From the NCBI GenBank assembly GCA_963742305.1, contig CAVULN010000016.1:1-64000 (forward strand): DNA of 64,000 bases, in the 5' to 3' direction. The position numbers and the translations under genes are program-made. The DNA comes from Roseiarcus sp963742305. Its GTDB lineage: Bacteria > Pseudomonadota > Alphaproteobacteria > Rhizobiales > Beijerinckiaceae. The notes beneath the pieces were generated by a model. It was given only the letters and a program-made list of their open reading frames with translations. It ran no database searches and had not been told where the DNA came from. Numbering within the stretch: position 1 is the stretch's first letter; each line of letters opens with the position of its first letter. Shown here one piece after another: positions 45,345-54,835 of this stretch.

Positions 45345-46763
45345 GGTCGTGTCCCAACGGGTGGTGTAGCTCGGCTGGAGCAAGCCGCTCGCGAAGCGCG
45401 CTCCCCATAGCGCCGTAGCGAGCGAGCGGCTTGCGGTGGTCATCGTCGACTCTCCGGTAGGGTCGGATTGCGAAGTCAACGCAACCGAAGGAACCGACGA
45501 TGACCGAGGAAAGAATGGCCCTTCAGGACCTTTTGGAGAAGACCCCCGACGCGGATTTCCTGCGCCGGATGATCGGCTTTGCGGCCCAGCGGCTGATGGA
45601 GCTGGACATTGAAAGCCGCACCGGCGCGGCGCGTGGCGAGCGCTCGCCTGATCGCCTGGCTCAGCGCAACGGCTATCGCGACCGCGATTGGGAGACGCGG
45701 GCCGGCACGGTGGAATTGCGCATCCCGAAGCTGCGCAGGGGCAGCTACTTCCCGGGCTTTCTCGAGCCGCGCCGGCTGGCCGAGAAGGCGATCGCGGCGG
45801 TGGTGCAGGAGGCCTACGTCCATGGCGTCTCGACCCGCTCGGTCGACGATCTGGTCCGGGCCATGGGCATGGACGGCATCTCCAGGAGCCAGGTCAGCCG
45901 GCTGTGCGAGGAGATCGACGAGAAGGTCAAACCCTTCCTCGGTCGTCCCATCGAGGGCGACTGGCCCTACGTCTGGCTCGACGCGACCTACCTCAAGGTC
46001 CGCCGCGGCGGCCGCATCGTCTCGACCGCCGTGGCGATCGCCATCGGCGTCAACGGCGACGGCCGGCGCGAAGTGCTCGGCCTCGACATCTGCCCCTCGG
46101 AAGCCGAGACCTTCTGGAGCGAGTTCCTGCGCAAGCTGGCGCGGCGTGGCCTGCGCGGCGTCAAGCTCGTCATCTCGGACGCCCACGAGGGCCTCAAGGG
46201 CGCCGTCGCCAAGGTGCTCGGCGCGTCCTGGCAACGCTGCCGCGTCCACTTCATGCGCAACGCGCTGGCGAACGCCAACAAGAACGGCCGTCGCGTCGTC
46301 TCGGCCTTCATCGCCACCGCCTTCGCGCAAGGCTCGCCGGACGCCGCCGGCAAGCAGTGGCGTCAGGTCGCCGACCAACTGCGCGCCAAGCTGCCCAAGC
46401 TCGCAGCCCTGCTCGACGAGGCCGAGGTCGATGTCCTCGCCTTCATGAGCTTCCCCAGGGAGCACTGGGACAAAATCAGTTCGACCAACCCCATCGAGCG
46501 TCCCAATGGCGAAATCAAACGCAGAACCAACGTCGTCGGCATCTTCCCGAATGACGACGCGATCATCCGGCTGGTCGGCGCCATCCTGATGGAGCAAAAC
46601 GACGAATGGGCCGTCCAGCGCGCCCGATACATGACGCTGGAAAGCATCGCTCCCGTCAGCGATAATCCCATCGTCATCCTGCCCGCCGTGGCCGGATGAC
46701 CACCCGGCCGTGCCGGTGAACGACGAGGCTCGAAGAGCTTACACCACGCCTTGGGACACGATC
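45345..46763 (+). mobile_element. Complete IS256-family element with an 8-bp target duplication
   Basis: The ends are inverted repeats: GGTCGTGTCCCAA at 45345 and TTGGGACACGATC ending 46763. Both sides are flanked by the 8-bp direct repeat TGAGGCTG (45337-45344 and 46764-46771). Total length is about 1.42 kb. With an intact transposase this copy is probably recent and potentially active. Confidence 0.9.
45500..46699 (+). CDS. IS256-family transposase
   Basis: A 399-residue intact mutator-type transposase. Catalytic positions are the first Asp in YVWLDATYLKVR, the second Asp in LVISDAHEGLKGA and the Glu in STNPIERPNGEIKRR. The HTH-like N-terminus (NGYRDRDWETRAGTVELRIP) and the C/H motif QRCRVHFMRNAL are as expected. 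The ribosome-binding site is not strong. It lies inside an element with matched inverted repeats and target duplications. Confidence 0.95.
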   Translation: MTEERMALQDLLEKTPDADFLRRMIGFAAQRLMELDIESRTGAARGERSPDRLAQRNGYRDRDWETRAGTVELRIPKLRRGSYFPGFLEPRRLAEKAIAAVVQEAYVHGVSTRSVDDLVRAMGMDGISRSQVSRLCEEIDEKVKPFLGRPIEGDWPYVWLDATYLKVRRGGRIVSTAVAIAIGVNGDGRREVLGLDICPSEAETFWSEFLRKLARRGLRGVKLVISDAHEGLKGAVAKVLGASWQRCRVHFMRNALANANKNGRRVVSAFIATAFAQGSPDAAGKQWRQVADQLRAKLPKLAALLDEAEVDVLAFMSFPREHWDKISSTNPIERPNGEIKRRTNVVGIFPNDDAIIRLVGAILMEQNDEWAVQRARYMTLESIAPVSDNPIVILPAVAG

Positions 46764-46990
46764 TGAGGCTGCGCATTGTCGTATCCCCAGTCGAGGAGTG
46801 AAGAGACCGCTATCGAAGCCTACTTGGGCCAGCACAATGCGACGCCAAACCGTTCATCTGGACCGCCCAAGCCGCTAACATCCTCGAAAAAGTCGCCAGA
46901 GGACGACGTAGCCTCAAAGTCGGTACACTAAAGGCGCCCTCCATCCGAGCAAACGCTGGCCGGGGTCTGCGCCCGGCCAGGCAATCTCTC

Positions 46991-47152
46991 TCAGTCGCAC
47001 ACATACCACGTGCGGCCGTAAGCATCCCATTCATAGTGCCATCCAAAGGTACAATGAAGACGACCATAAATATCGTAATAATCAGCAAAGGCGGGGGCGG
47101 CTGAGCCGATCAAAACCGCAGCGGCAAGCGCGCGAATTACAAATTTCCTCAT
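46991..47152 (-). CDS. Small secreted protein, 53 aa
   Basis: ATG at 47152 opens a signal peptide (MRKFVIRALAAAVLIGSAAP with cleavage after AFA near residue 23). The short mature part begins DYYDIYGRLHC and continues FGWHYEWDAYGR, ending in TWYVCD. It is Tyr/Trp-rich with two Cys that could form one disulfide. The gene is short but its signal peptide and composition are convincing. Similar short Tyr/Trp-rich exported proteins occur in Hyphomicrobiales. Function unknown. Confidence 0.6.
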   Translation of the reverse strand: MRKFVIRALAAAVLIGSAAPAFADYYDIYGRLHCTFGWHYEWDAYGRTWYVCD

Positions 47153-47699
47153 GTTCGTACTCCATTCCTGGTAGCTGCGACGACAAATAAAGTCGCGAAC
47201 GGCGCAATATTAACTAATTGCGGACCGTCCGCGGTGTCGCCAAACACCTGCCCCTTGTGACATTTCGCACCTCCCGCCAGCTCAGTTTCTCGCTGGACAA
47301 AGTGCCGCATGCTCCTTGCGCGCCTAGTGGATAGAATCCGACACTTCGAACCCGCCATCTTCGCAGTCAGCCCCCGAAATCGCGGGGAACCCGGCGAACT
47401 CTTCTGTCTGATTTTGACCACTAGGGATCAGTTTTCGGTCGGCTCCAAAGAGCCGACAACGTCCGGATTGTCAGATCAGAGGGCCGCACCCCAGCGGCGC
47501 CCGACCTTTCTGATCGGCGGCGTACTAGCTCTTCTAATTCGAAGAAGAATGAGATACTGTGAGGACGCGTGTGCTCCGATTGTTTGGCGCCAAAATGCTC
47601 AGCTTTTTGCGCTGCTCTGCGATGGCTGCGGCCCTCTTGTGAGCGATTAATCGTTTAAGGAAGAGCGTCGCTTGATGGGTAGCTAAAAGGCCGAAAGTA
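47153..47699. other. About 550 bp without a supportable gene
   Basis: Frames in this region lack motifs. The last 60 bp contain the likely promoter region of the Crp/Fnr gene. Base composition is more AT-rich than in the flanking genes. Confidence 0.45.
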
Positions 47700-48398
47700 A
47701 TGGTGCTCGAGGATAGGTTTGGTTGTCTAACCGGTTTGTCCGGTGATGCTAGGACCACTTTACTTGCACACTCTAAGACTACTCGCGTCCGGAGGGGACA
47801 AAATCTACTTGCGCGTGGCGAGCGCTCTTCTCAGGTTTATGTTCTAGTAGAGGGAAGGCTGCATGTGGTGCTTTACTCTACGAGTGGACGTGAGGTGTCG
47901 CTGCGCGATCTAACAGAGGGAGACATATTCGGTGAGCTGGCCGCAATCGACGGGGAGGAGAGGTGTGCTAACATCGTGGCCGCTAGTGACGCTCGGTTAC
48001 TAACCTTCACAAGAGCCGATTTTCGTTCGGCGATCCACTCGTCTCCGGAAGCGGCGGACTGGCTATTGCAACGACTGGCGGGTCAAGTGCGCCGCCTAAC
48101 GGAGAAGGTTTTTGAACTAAGTGTTTTGAATACCACGGCGCGGCTGCACTCCGAGCTCTTGCGCCTCGGGCGCTCGGCTTCAGCCTCTGGGCGACTGGAA
48201 ATATTTCCCGCCCCTACGCACGCCGAACTCGCAAACCGCATTGGCACAACACGGGAAGTGGTTACCCGCGAGATGAGAGTGCTTTCAGAGCGGAGAATCA
48301 TTCGGAATAGGTCTAGACGGCTCGAATTTCTTAACTTAGCTGAGCTTCAGGAGTTCGTCGAAAGGTCCAGCCTGCTAGGCTTCTCCAATGAGATATAG
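47700..48398 (+). CDS. Crp/Fnr-family transcriptional regulator
   Basis: A 232-residue protein. The cyclic-nucleotide-binding-like domain covers about residues 10-125 (GLSGDARTTLLAHSKTTRVR; ARGERSSQVYVLVEGRLHVV; EGDIFGELAAIDGEERCANI). A winged helix follows near 165-205 (THAELANRIGTTREVVTREM, RVLSERRII). The cNMP pocket GELA is present but the Arg of the Crp phosphate pocket is not clear (DGEERCANI), and no Fnr Cys cluster is seen, so the effector is uncertain. The start could be GTG or ATG near 47700. The gene is isolated, but cAMP from nearby cyclases is a natural candidate signal. Confidence 0.85.
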   Translation: MVLEDRFGCLTGLSGDARTTLLAHSKTTRVRRGQNLLARGERSSQVYVLVEGRLHVVLYSTSGREVSLRDLTEGDIFGELAAIDGEERCANIVAASDARLLTFTRADFRSAIHSSPEAADWLLQRLAGQVRRLTEKVFELSVLNTTARLHSELLRLGRSASASGRLEIFPAPTHAELANRIGTTREVVTREMRVLSERRIIRNRSRRLEFLNLAELQEFVERSSLLGFSNEI

Positions 48399-49265
48399 TT
48401 AAAAAAGGGACCCGCCCGGGTGCGCACCGATGGAATTGTAGTGTCGGTATTGCGTTTTAATTCTCACCGCCATCGGCCGGGATTTACGTGGGCATCTCTG
48501 CGCGTCCGGCCCGGCCTGTGAAGAGGGCTTGCTCTCTCTTCTCTCAAAGAGGACGCAGCCCAGGCAGCCGAGTGCGGAAGTGTAGGAAATCGGTTGGCAG
48601 TTGTGGTAGTCCTCTGCGCGCGAGCAGGGATGGTATCCATGTCGCCGATGATTAATGCTGCGGCAAGCGCAGTTAGCCGTCCGCGGATCAAAGGGCGGAA
48701 GTTGACGGATCAAGAGGCGGAACGCCGCATGTGTCGCGGCGCACATATGGACGCGGCTAGGCTGGCATTGAGCGCTGCTGCCAGGGGTGACTGCAGAGGT
48801 GGCGACCCGCGCCGTTCGCGTGTCCTGGGACCTGGAGACTACGTTGCACTCACCGGCCACCGATTCCGTGAGGCGCTCAGCATGCGCTCAGGGCCCGCTC
48901 GCGGTCTTGGCTTCACATCGTTCAGCGAAGACAACTGCGGCCGCGCGATCACGCGTGGCGATTTGACTGTCCGACTTGACGCTGACCCGGTGCCTGCTTC
49001 GAACCGCAGCCACTCCCGCTCGCCTGAAGATGATAATGACCCGAGAAGACGCGGCGCGAGGCTGGTCGCCCGGCGACAAGAAGCGCGAGCCGGTATTGCG
49101 GTCCTCACGCGGTGAGGCCGCCGTGCGCGACGCATTCGCAACCAGGCCGGCTATTTCAAGGCGATCTCGAGAGTCGATCGCCTTTGCAACTACGCGGTCG
49201 CCTCATGCACTTCGGCGCGGATGAGAGACTATCGCATTGAGTGAGAAGATAGGGGCAAGACCATC
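48399..49265. other. About 870 bp without a firm gene; possible frameshifted secreted peptide
   Basis: A minus-strand frame at about 48610-48691 encodes MIRGRLTALAAALIIGDM and then PARAQ, which looks like a signal peptide. The frame that continues after it looks non-coding, while another frame (ending 48399) has a Cys-rich stretch CQPISYTSALGCLGCVLFER. A small secreted gene with an indel is possible. The final 100 bp precede the FAD oxidoreductase start and should hold the promoter of the isoprenoid-type operon. Confidence 0.35.
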
Positions 49266-51664
49266 ATGCGCGTGGCCATTGTAGGGGGCGGGTTCGCGGG
49301 GATCGCAGCAGCGTGGTCGCTCTCACAACAGGGGGATTGTGAGGTCCACGTCTACGAGAAGAGCTGGCGGCTGGGCGGCAAGGCCGCATCGACGCGCGCT
49401 GTCGACGGCAGCATCCGCACCAACAGTCTGCAGGTCTGGCTCGGCTTCTACGAAAACGCATTCCGGATGATGCGCCAGTGCTATGCCGAGGTTGAGACAT
49501 ACGGATGGGGCCCAAACCTGCCCCCCGCGGAAGCGCTCGCCTATGGCAGGATGGAAGACGCGTTTTTCCCCGAACCGAATGTCGGCGCCGGGGTCGGACA
49601 GACTCCAAACCCGCCCCGAGACTGGGCTGTATGGTCTGCCTATTTGCCGCCAGCGAAGGGACTCCCCGGCGAACCTTTGGACGAGGATTCGAATCCCTTC
49701 ACGCTTGCGAGTTATCTCTTGCGCAGCTTCGACTTGCTCAAGACTTCTGATGCTGAGCGTCATCCGCACGCCGAATGAAGACCCGCCAGGCGTACCGCGG
49801 CCGGACGATCGATCGACATCTGATCAAATCCTCAACTTCGACTATAACGTCGATGGAACCACCTCACTGCAGTTGATGATCGAGCGGATGGCGAAGCTGC
49901 TGCGGGCCGGCTCGCTGACCGGCGCTGCGGCATGGTTGCAGGCGGTCACGATCCTTGAGGTCTGGCTGCAGGATTTCAATTTCGGACTTGTGGGCGCCGA
50001 TTCGGCCCTCGCTTTGGTGGACGCCGTCGCCGCGCAGACCCGCAAGCTGTTGCGCGACTTCGTCGGGGTCGACCCGGATATCCGCACCAAGACTGAGATT
50101 ATTGACATGGTGCTGACGATCACAGTCGGCCTCTTCCGCGACCGTGTTCTGTTGAACGACAACGGGCTCGATTCAATCAATCAGTTCGATTTCCGCAAGT
50201 GGCTTCAGCAGCACGGCGCAACGAAGGAATCTCTCGATTCGAGGTTCCTCACCGCTGTTTACGACCTCGCCTTCGCTTACGCCGATGGCGAGAAGACAAG
50301 GCCGAACCTCGCCGCCGGCGTCGCGCTGCGCGTGCTGCTGCGAGCTTTCTTCACCTACCGCGGCTCGATGTTCTGGCGCGCCCGGTCTGGCATGGGCGAG
50401 GCCGTGTTCGCGCCCCTCTACAAGGTCTTGAAGTCTCCTGATCGGAAGGTGAACGGCGAGGAGCCGCCGCCGCTACCCGTGCGATTTCACTTTCTGCATA
50501 AGCTGGCGGCCATCCGTTTCGATGAATTGAACGGGAAGCGGTACATACGTTCGCTCGAATTCCAGATCCCGGGGCCTAGGGCTACTGTCGATCGTCTGAG
50601 CGAGGACGCGCTCGACAGATATGGATGTTGGCCTGATGGTCCGATCCGCTTCGAAACCGCGCAAGGAACCCGCTCAAGGACGCTCAGGCGGGGCGCACAT
50701 TTCGACCGGGTGATCATTGCGATTGGCCGCGACGATTTCCGCCAGGCTTGTCTCCCTGACGATCGCGATCCTTTGAACGCCGCGTGGACGAGAACCTGCG
50801 ACAATGTGAAGACGATCGCGACAAAGTCCGCGCAAGCGTGGCTGGCCCCGAATCTGGAGTCGCTGGGCTGGTATCTGGGATGCGGAATTGTGACCGCACT
50901 TGGTCTCTCGTTCGATACGTGGGTGGATATGACCCCTTCTCTGGCAACGGAGAGTTTGCTGGCGGGACGCCCCTCGGACGCGGGCTCGCTGGCCTATTTT
51001 TGCGCTCCCGTTGCGGAAGCGGAATTGAAGAACCTACGCGACAAGGCGGATGACACGCTCAAAGCATTCCAGGACCACGTGCTTCGCCAGCAGAGTGCCG
51101 CACGCCGGCCGCGGGGGCCAGCGGCAACGGCAGCGAAACAATTCTCCTTGAATGCGATCAATGGCGTGGCGCCGCGCACGCGATGGGCTGCGCTAAAGAA
51201 CGAAATCCAACCTGCGCTTGCCGTCTACGCGCGAACGCTTCTTTCCCGGTCCTCGGCAGACCGGGCGGCCGCAAGAGAGAGAGCCCAGGACTTCTATGGT
51301 GTATTGTGCGGCGAATCGGGAAGTCCAGGGAAACCTTAACGAGCTGCTGAAGGGCAGGATACGGAAGGTGTGGCCCGCCTTTCCGAAACAGAACCCGTCG
51401 AAGCCGCCCATGCTCAAAAAAGCGCAGTGGCAGGCCAATTTCGAGGGCTCGGATCGCTTTACGCTATCGGAGCCGGGACTGATCCTCCACCGCATCTCGC
51501 CGCTCGATCGCTCGGTGGAGAACTTGTCAGTTGCCGGCGATTGGACGGCCTGCGGGCTCGACGTCGGCTGTGTGGAGGCTGCAGTGATGTCCGGCCTGCT
51601 CGCCTCCCATGCTATTTCCGAATATCCGGTTCTCGAAGAAATCATCGGCTACGATCACCCATGA
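49266..51664 (+). CDS. FAD-dependent desaturase-like oxidoreductase A (two net +1 frame changes)
   Basis: The N-terminus has the FAD motif VAIVGGGFAGIAAAWSLS, then YEKSWRLGGKAAS and a LQVWLGFYENAFRMMRQCYA segment of the phytoene-desaturase/amine-oxidase superfamily. The frame changes near 49755 and again near 51295. Frames 49266-49778, 49790-51290 and 51300-51664 together give about 798 residues. The C-terminus AGDWTACGLDVGCVEAAVMS is the second FAD-binding part. Total length exceeds the usual 500 residues of CrtI. It is paralogous to 57706-59931. The stop overlaps the next start (ATGA at 51661). First gene of the putative operon; the substrate is unknown. Confidence 0.8.
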
Positions 51665-52455
51665 ACCAGAAAGCGTCCTCCGAGGAAATGAAACTGTGGT
51701 CCCGACCGCAGCTTGAGCGCAGCGGGCCGATTCGAAAGACCGGGGGCCTCTATCGAACTGCCGAAGGCGGTCGGCCTGGCGTCGGAGGCCTGCCGTTGGC
51801 TACGGCCCAGGACACCGCCGTCGCCGCCGTACGCATGGCTTACCGCGTCGCGGAGGCGCAGATCGAGCGCAGCACTCGCCTAGCCCAACGCCTGCGCGAA
51901 GCCGGAGACCGAGCCGTCGGCGCGCGCAGCGATCGGAAGGCCGTCGACGCGACGGAGCAATTGATCCAAAGGGCTGTGATGAGCGTGCTGACCTGGATGG
52001 AAGGGTTGGCCGGTGAGGGCGACCCGGTGAGGCGGTTGATGGCCGCGCAATATCAGATCGCCGGGTCGATGTTCGGCTTGACGCCGCCCCGAGCCTCCGG
52101 CTCCGCGGGCGATGGCGCGGGGGACGAAGCCCCGCGCGCCGCCGACGCGGCGTCTCCCCCGCAGCCCAAATCAACCGGATCGTCCACGCACGTGAAGGTC
52201 GTTCTGAAGGGTGACAAGCGTCCCGTCAGAATTAAGCGCTATGAAGTTGTCGCTGGGGTTCCGGCCAAGATCTCTAAACTCTTGTTCTTCAACTCGGCCG
52301 ACGCTCAAAAGACGCTGGACTCGGCGCTCGCCATTGAGCCGGGAGGGCAAGTCACGCTGGAGTTTACGCTAACCCCTTCTGATCAAGGGTCGTGGAAGGC
52401 AGCCGTCTGCGACGAGCAGAACGTTCAGCTCGGCGTGATCGAGATCGAAATTTAG
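51661..52455 (+). CDS. Unknown helical/beta two-part protein, 264 aa
   Basis: The ATG overlaps the FAD gene stop by 4 bp, so translation is coupled. The N-terminal half is helical and charged (DTAVAAVRMAYRVAEAQIER; STRLAQRLREAGDRAV; QLIQRAVMSVLTWMEGLAG), perhaps phasin-like. A disordered Ala/Gly/Ser/Pro-rich linker (about residues 140-175) leads to a beta-rich C-terminal domain (VKVVLKGDKRPVRIKRYEVV, ending GVIEIEI). I cannot assign a function. Its position between the FAD enzyme and the prenyl synthase suggests a structural or lipid-binding role, which is inference. Confidence 0.65.
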   Translation: MNQKASSEEMKLWSRPQLERSGPIRKTGGLYRTAEGGRPGVGGLPLATAQDTAVAAVRMAYRVAEAQIERSTRLAQRLREAGDRAVGARSDRKAVDATEQLIQRAVMSVLTWMEGLAGEGDPVRRLMAAQYQIAGSMFGLTPPRASGSAGDGAGDEAPRAADAASPPQPKSTGSSTHVKVVLKGDKRPVRIKRYEVVAGVPAKISKLLFFNSADAQKTLDSALAIEPGGQVTLEFTLTPSDQGSWKAAVCDEQNVQLGVIEIEI

Positions 52456-52465
52456 CGGGAGGGTT

Positions 52466-53524
52466 ATGCGCCCCACCGACGACATGGCTTTCACCGCGAT
52501 TGACGAGTCCCTCGTGCGAGAAGTCCTGAGCGAATATGGCGAGCTCACCCGCAAGACAATGCTGGCCTATCTGCCGCAAGATGAGCCGCGCTCTTATCTG
52601 TATGAGCTGATGGCCGACTATCCGCGCCGCGGCGGCAAAATGCTGCGCTCGAGCCTGTGCATTGCCATGGCGCGCGCCACGGGAGCGGAGGTGGAGGACG
52701 CGGTCTCCTCGGCGGCCTCGATCGAGTTTCTGCACAATGCGATGCTTGTTCACGACGACATCGAAGACGGCAGTGACGTGCGGCGCGGGACCCCGACGCT
52801 CCACGCTTTGCACGGCATCCCGTTAGCAATCAACGCAGGCGACGCGATGGGGTTGCTCAGTCTGCACCCTCTCAAAGACAACATGCACCGGCTCGGAATT
52901 GCGACGGCGTTGAGCATCTTCGAGGAAACCGAGCGTATGGCCTGGGAAAGCGCCGAGGGTCAGGCGCTTGAACTCGGGTGGAAACGCGAGAACCGAACAG
53001 ATCTCACCGACGAGGACTATCTGCGCATGGCGCTGCAGAAAACTTGCTGGCTCCTCGCGATCTATCCAATGCGCATCGGTTGCCTGATTGGAGCGCGCGG
53101 CAGAATGCCGCTCGACCCGCTGATCCGGTTGGGCTTCTTCTTTGGCGCGGCATTCCAAATTCGGGATGATCTTCTCAATCTGGACCCCGAACCCGAATAC
53201 GGCAAGGAGGCGAACGGCGACTTGCTCGAAGGCAAGCGAACGCTGATGATTATCCATGCCTTGCAACATGCGAGTCCTGAGGAGCGCCGCGAGCTTACGG
53301 CGTTCCTTGGACGCGAGCGGGACGCGAGATCAGCGTCTGAGGTCGCCTGGGTGCGGTCGCTCATCGATCGGACGAGGTCAATGGAGTACGCACGCGAGAT
53401 CTCCTACGCTCTCGCCGGCGCGGCCATGCACGAGTTCGACAAATATTTCGACGGCGTGCGCGATTGCCGCGATCTGAACTTCATCCGCAGCTTGCTGGTC
53501 TGGGTAGCGCAACGCTCATATTGA
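52466..53524 (+). CDS. Polyprenyl diphosphate synthase (trans-isoprenyl synthase)
   Basis: A 352-residue all-helical enzyme with ribosome-binding site gggagg before ATG 52466. The first aspartate-rich motif is DDIED at 97-101 (HDDIEDGSDVRRGTPTLH). The second is the shorter DDLLN at 234-238 (FQIRDDLLNLDPEP) rather than DDxxD. The basic loop YGKEANGDLLEGKRT is present. Residues 92-93 before the first motif are Ala-Met, with no bulky aromatic at positions -4/-5, so a C20 or longer product is more likely than C15. It makes the isoprenoid chain for the operon; chain length cannot be fixed from sequence. Confidence 0.9.
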   Translation: MRPTDDMAFTAIDESLVREVLSEYGELTRKTMLAYLPQDEPRSYLYELMADYPRRGGKMLRSSLCIAMARATGAEVEDAVSSAASIEFLHNAMLVHDDIEDGSDVRRGTPTLHALHGIPLAINAGDAMGLLSLHPLKDNMHRLGIATALSIFEETERMAWESAEGQALELGWKRENRTDLTDEDYLRMALQKTCWLLAIYPMRIGCLIGARGRMPLDPLIRLGFFFGAAFQIRDDLLNLDPEPEYGKEANGDLLEGKRTLMIIHALQHASPEERRELTAFLGRERDARSASEVAWVRSLIDRTRSMEYAREISYALAGAAMHEFDKYFDGVRDCRDLNFIRSLLVWVAQRSY

Positions 53525-53547
53525 AGAGCGCCGCAAAAGGAGGCGGT

Positions 53548-54795
53548 ATGAGCCAAGGCAAAGGCAACATTCTGCTCTACGGCGCCACGGGGTTCAACGG
53601 CGGCCTCATCGCCGCCGAGGGCAAAGCGAGAACAATGACAAGATCGGGCAATGAGTTGCGGTTGACCCTCGCGGCGCGCGACGGCGACGATTTGCGCAAG
53701 GTTGCGGAAAAGAACAAAATGGATTTTCGCGTGTTCAGCCTCGACAGCCGCAGCGAGATAATGAAAGGGCTCGATGGATTCAGTGTGGTGATCAATGCGG
53801 CGGGGCCGTTCGCGTCGACAGCCAAAGCGTTGGCGGACGCTGCTCTCGAGGCGCGCTGCCACTACGTAGACATTAACAGCGAAATCGACGTTTACAGGAA
53901 TATCGACGGCCTCGCGCTCAAAGCGGACCAGCGAGGAGTCGTGATGGTGTCAGGGGCGGGGGCCAGCGCCGCGGCGTCCGACGTGCTCTTGAATCTCGCT
54001 CTTTCGAAGTTGGGCGCGGATGAGCCGCTGGGAGCCGTTCGCATCGCCGTGCCGCAGAGCCTGAATATCACCCGCGGCAGCGCGGCCTCGATCGCTCGCT
54101 CATTGCGGGAGCAGGTCGCCGTCGTACGTTTCGATCCCGCCGAAAAAAGTGACAAACTGGACAAACAAATGCGAGCGTCGCACATCCCGCTCGGAAATCT
54201 TGAACGTACATTCGACTTTGGCCCTCGGCGCGGCGACCATCAAGGCGCGAAGGAGAACAAGAACGGCAAGCCGAAGCAAGGACGCCCACGAATCGCATCC
54301 GCGGTCAACATGATCGACACAATGACCGCTAAACATACTCTCGTCCGTAAAGGTCTGAAGGCCGACACGATCGAGTCGTATGTGGAGATGGGATCCTTGG
54401 GCCGCATCGCCTACCAGGCCGCCGGAATGCTTTCGCCATTCACTTCCCAGCCTTTCGTCCGTGCGGTCACCGGGAGCTCGTTGAACCTTTTGCCCAAGTC
54501 GCTGACCCAATCGGAGCTGAATGAGGATCAGCATGTTGTCGTTCTTGAGATCGAGGACAGGTTTCGACAACGCGTGGTCGATTGGCTATGGCAGGTTCCT
54601 AACATCTACCAATTCACCGCCCAGCTCGTTGTCGGAATCACCCAGAAAATGGCGACCACCCGCGACCTCAAAGGTTGGCTGACCCCGGCCCAGGTCTTGG
54701 GGCCGGTTTCCTTGGCGGCGGATAAGAAATTGACCGACGATACCTTTCGGGGATGCGACGCGCTGGAAGAAAGGCAAAGCAGCCCCCTACTGTAA
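53548..54795 (+). CDS. Saccharopine-dehydrogenase-like (trans-acting enoyl reductase type) oxidoreductase
   Basis: ATG 53548 with ribosome-binding site aaggaggcgg. The 415-residue Rossmann protein opens ILLYGATGFNGGLIAAEGKA and has DGFSVVINAAGPFASTAKAL and RCHYVDINSEIDVYRNIDGL. The family includes NADP-dependent enoyl reductases such as mycobacterial Rv2953, which reduces double bonds in lipids. It shares this layout with the N-terminal half of the fusion at 59997-62612, so the operon contains two such units. It follows the prenyl synthase by 23 bp. Reduction of an isoprenoid or acyl double bond is inferred. Confidence 0.8.
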   Translation: MSQGKGNILLYGATGFNGGLIAAEGKARTMTRSGNELRLTLAARDGDDLRKVAEKNKMDFRVFSLDSRSEIMKGLDGFSVVINAAGPFASTAKALADAALEARCHYVDINSEIDVYRNIDGLALKADQRGVVMVSGAGASAAASDVLLNLALSKLGADEPLGAVRIAVPQSLNITRGSAASIARSLREQVAVVRFDPAEKSDKLDKQMRASHIPLGNLERTFDFGPRRGDHQGAKENKNGKPKQGRPRIASAVNMIDTMTAKHTLVRKGLKADTIESYVEMGSLGRIAYQAAGMLSPFTSQPFVRAVTGSSLNLLPKSLTQSELNEDQHVVVLEIEDRFRQRVVDWLWQVPNIYQFTAQLVVGITQKMATTRDLKGWLTPAQVLGPVSLAADKKLTDDTFRGCDALEERQSSPLL

Positions 54796-54835
54796 CGCGA
54801 CAACGGCACCCGGGCCGATAGACAGAGAAAATCCG

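Noticed and set aside
47309..47650. 113-codon plus-strand frame upstream of the Crp/Fnr gene
   Set aside because: No domain, no start signals, and unusual composition; treated as non-coding.
52545..53269. Minus-strand frames opposite the prenyl synthase
   Set aside because: They overlap a gene with all catalytic motifs and are antisense shadows.
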